Source: Psoroptes ovis (taxonomy: Eukaryota; Arthropoda; Arachnida; Sarcoptiformes; Psoroptidae). Taken from it: a DNA stretch of 64,000 bases. A program made the translations under genes and the position numbers. The notes beneath the pieces were generated by a model. The model ran no database searches, was not told the origin of the DNA, and saw nothing but the letters and a program-made list of their open reading frames with translations. Numbering within the stretch: position 1 is the first letter of the stretch; every line of letters starts with the position of its first letter. This document shows positions 60,001 to 64,000 of the stretch, piece by piece. The DNA lies in assembly GCA_002943765.1 (NCBI GenBank), contig PQWQ01000010.1, positions 436,501 through 500,500 of the forward strand. The letters run 5' to 3'.

Positions 60001-61926
60001 TCGATTATTACGCTGAATTTATCAAATAATCAGCTAATATTCGATGATGATTATGATGAATATGAAATCATTGATCATTGTTTTGGTGTGAGTTCAACAT
60101 TGAAATATTTAGATTTATCATTCAATCAAATACGATCAATATCGAAACGTATTGTTCATTGTGAGCGCTTGTCAGAGCTGATATTGTCCAATAATCAAAT
60201 TAAAATGATTGACCATTTGGTCGTACAACATTTGTTGCAACAATTACATCGTTTAGAACTTGATAATAATCCATTAATAATTAATTCGAATCAGAAATCA
60301 TTCAATTATTTATTCAACAGTTCTGGCCATAATTCCCCGCTATCAACACTAAGTCTTAGTAATATAAATCAAGATTTATCATCATCATCCTCGACAAAAA
60401 TATCGATATCATTTACGAATGAACTTAATTTACCATATTTACATCGATTTGATTTAAGCCAAAATGATATAACAAAACTATCTACACGTTTATTTGCTAA
60501 TAGTCGTAATATTCGTAAATTGAATTTGGCTGATAATAAATTGATTGAAATACCAAAATATTTATGGAAATACATCACTCGTTTACAATGGTTATCGTTG
60601 AAAAATAATCCAATCGACATATTGGATTCGCTGAGTTTTGCAGGTTTGAAATATTTAAGATATTTAGATATACGTGGCTTAAATTTACAATTTATTGATT
60701 CGAGAATATTCTTATATCAAAGGTATGTACAATTTTTTTGGCTTGATTTCGCTGACATTTCCGACATATTTTCAATTTTCAAAATTTCAAAATTTTCAAA
60801 CAGTCAAATATTGTCATTGAAAATATCAACATATCCACAGATACGATCATTTCGTTTACAAGATATCCTATCGAAATGTGATTCACTGCAAACCATAGTT
60901 GTCGATGTACGTGAATCAATGCTATCACATCAAATACAATGGGCATTCGGTGGTAAGCTACAAGAACTTGTTATAACGGGTAATAATTTAGCTGTCATTG
61001 TACCGGATGCATTTCAAGGTATTTAAATTTTGAATTTATTTGTCGCAAAAAATGATCGGAAATGAAATTTCAATTTATTCCATTTTGTATTTTGTGGATA
61101 GGCTTGAACACAGCCAATGATTTAATTGTCAGAATTACAAATACAAGTGTTAAACATTTACCAGATTCATTGCTACAATACTTGGCCGACATTCGTTATA
61201 TTACAATCGATTTACGTGATAATCAGCTGCAAACTATTAGTCCATCTGTATTTTTCACGAATATCAATGCCGATAATTATCGCCATTCATCGAAAACATG
61301 GCAATCAAGACAGCTATTAGGTGAAAGGTTTTTGACCATGAGACATTGACATTTTAATAATAAAAATTTACTTTGAAAAAATAGGCGGAATAATTTTAGA
61401 AAATAATCCATTAATATGTGATTGTAATCTACTGTGGCTTAGTCAATGGATGCGTGAAGTGTTTACCGAAATGAAAAGTATAAATGTTGAACAGGCGATC
61501 AATGTTAAATCAAAGCTATCGGCGAGTAAATGTCAAAAACCAATGACTTGTCAACAACAACAACAACAACAGCCAACACATCAACATCGAAGCATATCAA
61601 AATATCATTTCGATAAACAATCAAATCGAAGCAACGATCATAACAATTATTATTATTATAATCAAATAATGAATGATACCACAAAGCTACAACAACATCA
61701 CCAACAATCGTCTTCCATATCGATTATTGATCTTCGTGATGAAGATCTTTGCCATCATGAACATTATTGTCATGATCAATTTTATGATAAATCAAAGTCT
61801 CTATCATCATCATCATCATCATCATCATCGAAATCATATGTTTTAATATCAACATTCGAATCATCATTTACATTGATATTGATCATGTTGATAATTGATT
61901 TGATTAATCATTCAATCATTGATTGA
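57076..61926 (+). CDS. chp: Chaoptin-like GPI-anchored leucine-rich-repeat cell-surface protein
   Basis: Four exons: 57076-60722, 60804-61018, 61102-61320 and 61385-61926, about 1,540 aa. The first ~24 residues are a signal peptide (MIQFWKIFIIIIAMIESIKS). A Cys-containing cap (CDHNPLCLCQN) follows, then dozens of 24-residue leucine-rich repeats of the LxxLxLxxNxI type with occasional Asp/Asn-rich inserts. Last comes an LRR C-terminal cap (ENNPLICDCNLLWLSQWMRE) and a terminal hydrophobic stretch (FTLILIMLIIDLI) fitting a GPI-attachment signal. Family knowledge: chaoptin is a GPI-linked adhesion protein of arthropod photoreceptor microvilli, 1,315 aa in flies. In an eyeless mite-like animal another surface role is likely. 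Other LRR receptors are possible, but repeat number and the lack of a cytoplasmic tail favour this. Confidence 0.82.
60723..60803 (+). other. Stop-free 81-nt intron of the chaoptin-like gene
   Basis: Bounded by GTATGT and TTTTCAAACAG. Its length is a multiple of three and it contains no stop in frame, so retention would insert 27 mostly aromatic and hydrophobic residues between two LRRs. Called intron because the inserted sequence breaks the repeat pattern and is T-rich. Confidence 0.6.
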
Positions 61927-62104
61927 TATCATACAATTTCTATTTTATTGTTTTATAAACAAAATGTGTTGATTTGAGTTGATTTAATTTAAGTTAATTT
62001 AAATTGATTAATTACAAAAGAAATAAATTGAAGATATTTAAACAAAACCAAAATAATCAATCGCTTCCAATCATCATTGAAAGATGACGCCAAAAATAAT
62101 ATGT

Positions 62105-63556
62105 TCAAAAATAATAATTCCACCAATTTCGTAATTTTAATTTAAAATATCGTATAAACCAATTGACAATGAATGTTTGTCGATCATTTTCGGCATTATT
62201 TTGATTATTGTTGTTGTGGTCTGTAATTCTTGATGAACGTTTATTATTATGATGACGTAAAAATAATAAAAATAATTGCCATTGTTTTCTTCGATTAGTT
62301 TTAGCTTTATTTGGTTTATGATTCAATTGATATTGATATTGACGTTCAGCTTGTATCGATAGGCTCAACAATTGGAGATTGAAATAATGATCAAGATTAA
62401 TTTTGATTAAACATCGAATGAATGATTCGAATAATAAATAATATTTATCTGGACAATCATTTTTACATGAAATGGCTGTTGTTGTAAGCGTCGATGATGA
62501 TAATATTGAATATCGGCGTTTACTAGCCATGAATCGCGATCTTTCATTCGATTGCGATTGATGATTATGATGATGGTGATGATTATGATGATGATGACCA
62601 CAATCAATGATTCGAACATTATAATTTTGTATGAAATTTTTTTCATTCAAATTCAATTGATCAATATTTACAATACAATTATCAAATTTAGCTATATACA
62701 ATTGTATTTGTTGTTGTTGTTGTTGATGATGGTGATGATGATCGAAATCGCCGAACGATTGTTGATGATTATGAGCATCATTATGTTTATGATAATAATA
62801 AAAACCTTTCAGCCATGATGATACATATTGAAATGAATCCAAATGATTGTTATTATGATGATTATGATTAATGAAATTATTCGAATCATCACCAGCCGGG
62901 CTTCGATTATGTACCAATGATGAATCATTGGATGAATGATAAAATCCTATGGCAATGTTTGTCAATGAAAAATATTTTCTAGCAAATTCTTCAAAGAAAA
63001 ATTCTGAATTCATTTGATATGAATCTGGCCATCGTATTAGATAGAATTTCAGTCGAACATCGATTGCATGTTTATCATGCTCATCACCACTATCATCATC
63101 ATTATGATCATTATTATTGGATGAATTATTTGAACAAATACGATAACGGTAATAATATTTGGATAAACAATATGAATGTTTAATTTTTTCCAAACAAACT
63201 TCACCAATATTATCATCGCCATTACCATAAATCAAAATTTTTAATTGTTTTTCCATTATTTCATTCATCAAATCATTTTCATCTTGTTTAATTGGTAAAC
63301 AAAATATTAATACACGTAATTTGGTCGAATGATTACTATCGATTGATAACCTTTTATTTTTAATGTTATGATAATCATTAATGTCATTTGGAGATATTTC
63401 AAATGGTTGCCTATTGTTGTTGCCATTGACATTATGTTGAAAATTAAATGGATATTCATTTAAAATTCTTGAATTTTTACGTAAATAATTATCATATTCA
63501 ATATTACGATCATTATTTTTATGATCAATTTGTTGTTGATTATAATTGATTAACAT
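62105..63556 (-). CDS. Orphan His/Asn-rich protein, possible degenerate Ras/Rab-fold pseudo-GTPase
   Basis: Intronless, 483 aa. I do not recognise an orthologue. Between His/Asn/Gln runs there are ordered blocks that line up with the secondary structure of small GTPases. QLKILIYGNGDDNIGEVCL (104-122) stands where a P-loop should be, and VRLKFYLIRWPDSYQ (167-181) where switch II sits. IAIGFYHSSNDSS (201-213) resembles strand 4, FQYVSSWLKGF (243-253) helix 3, QLYIAKFDNCI (285-295) the NKxD strand, and NVRIIDCG (313-320) the SAK strand. YLLFESFIRCLIKI resembles the last helix. None of the nucleotide-binding residues (GKS/T, DxxG, NKxD, SAK) is kept. No C-terminal prenylation Cys. The gene is convergent with the chaoptin-like gene, stops 178 bp apart. 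The GTPase reading is inference; the open frame itself is well supported by its length. Confidence 0.6.
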   Translation of the reverse strand: MLINYNQQQIDHKNNDRNIEYDNYLRKNSRILNEYPFNFQHNVNGNNNRQPFEISPNDINDYHNIKNKRLSIDSNHSTKLRVLIFCLPIKQDENDLMNEIMEKQLKILIYGNGDDNIGEVCLEKIKHSYCLSKYYYRYRICSNNSSNNNDHNDDDSGDEHDKHAIDVRLKFYLIRWPDSYQMNSEFFFEEFARKYFSLTNIAIGFYHSSNDSSLVHNRSPAGDDSNNFINHNHHNNNHLDSFQYVSSWLKGFYYYHKHNDAHNHQQSFGDFDHHHHHQQQQQQIQLYIAKFDNCIVNIDQLNLNEKNFIQNYNVRIIDCGHHHHNHHHHHNHQSQSNERSRFMASKRRYSILSSSTLTTTAISCKNDCPDKYYLLFESFIRCLIKINLDHYFNLQLLSLSIQAERQYQYQLNHKPNKAKTNRRKQWQLFLLFLRHHNNKRSSRITDHNNNNQNNAENDRQTFIVNWFIRYFKLKLRNWWNYYF

Positions 63557-64000
63557 TTGAATTCGAATGTAAAATTGATTAATTGAAAATAATTAATATT
63601 TTAAAACTAATATTAAAGAAATTGACCACGATTTAGTTATATTTCTTGAAAACAAATTGAACTCATTCAAAATCAAAGACACTGTTCAATACACTGTATT
63701 GAATAGAAATGATGACTAAAGTTTACTATTATTTCAAAGACTAAATTGCAATTAAAAATAATCAGAAATAAACAAGCCAAAAGCTTTATAAACGAATGAA
63801 ATGAAATGATATCTAAGTAAAATATATCAAACATTCAAATCTAATAATCATGTGTGATTAATATCAATCGTTTATTGGTTTATTTGATTGTTTGTTTGTT
63901 TGTTTATTTGTGAAATATGAAAAAATAATAAATGCAAGGGTATGATATCATATCGATATGATTTAAGATATGATATGACATACTAAAATCCAGAGTAGAA
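63557..64000. other. Upstream region of the orphan gene to window end
   Basis: A/T-rich, no coding signal. It contains a short TTTG repeat (about 63887-63910) and ATGATATCATATCGATATGAT-like sequence close to the window edge with overlapping GATAT/ATATC repeats. Confidence 0.4.

Noticed and set aside
1..64000. CRISPR arrays, bacterial operons, integrases, viral insertions
   Set aside because: The window is spliced eukaryotic DNA. Repeats present are microsatellites and MITEs with no regular spacer pattern, and no viral or transposase coding sequence was recognised.

Overview
This is nuclear DNA of an arthropod: AT-rich (about 70% by eye), with short GT-AG introns (mostly 50-100 nt), long Asn/Gln/His/Ser runs in proteins, and orthologues of arthropod genes (chaoptin, an allatostatin-C receptor, the bHLH factor Dimmed). 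The compact layout, AT bias and Asn/Gln-rich proteins resemble acariform (house-dust/scab type) mites. That placement is inference from style, not from a marker gene. No bacterial operons, CRISPR arrays, rRNA or credible tRNA genes were seen. Gene models below were assembled by reading conserved protein blocks across splice sites and checking that every junction keeps phase. Protein names rest on family knowledge recalled from memory, not on a database search. | Left half (1-32.8 kb) is gene-dense. From left: start of Flightless-I (-, cut by the window edge), C2CD5/CDP138 (-), WIPI2/Atg18 (+), NPL4 (-), arfaptin (+), allatostatin-C receptor (+), Dimmed/Mist1 bHLH (+), TFIIH subunit p44/GTF2H2 (-), ECI2-like enoyl-CoA isomerase (+), CDC6 (+), saccharopine-dehydrogenase-like oxidoreductase (+), epsin (-), NUBP2/CFD1 (+), Miro (-), Tob/BTG (+). 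Many pairs are head-to-head with short shared promoters (NPL4/arfaptin, GTF2H2/ECI2) or tail-to-tail with little spacing. | Right half: a large myocardin-related transcription factor (MRTF, 36.2-40.9 kb) that may begin with a 4-nt coding exon 1.6 kb upstream. Then a triokinase/FMN cyclase (41.3-45.8 kb) with two unusually long introns, an 11.3-kb stretch with no convincing gene, a chaoptin-like GPI-anchored leucine-rich-repeat protein (57.1-61.9 kb), and a single-exon His/Asn-rich orphan (62.1-63.6 kb). That orphan looks like a very divergent Ras/Rab-fold pseudo-GTPase. | Functional themes: trafficking and organelle dynamics (C2CD5, WIPI2, arfaptin, epsin, Miro, NPL4), growth control (CDC6, TFIIH, Tob, MRTF, Flightless-I) and neuro-sensory function (AstC receptor, Dimmed, chaoptin). 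They are ordinary eukaryotic neighbours, not one pathway. | Noncoding structure worth attention: five copies of an ~80-bp mariner-like MITE confined to 35-57 kb, a near-perfect 26-bp inverted repeat at 55.73-55.85 kb, paired CRE-like palindromes in the epsin upstream region, and a consensus E2F site upstream of CDC6.
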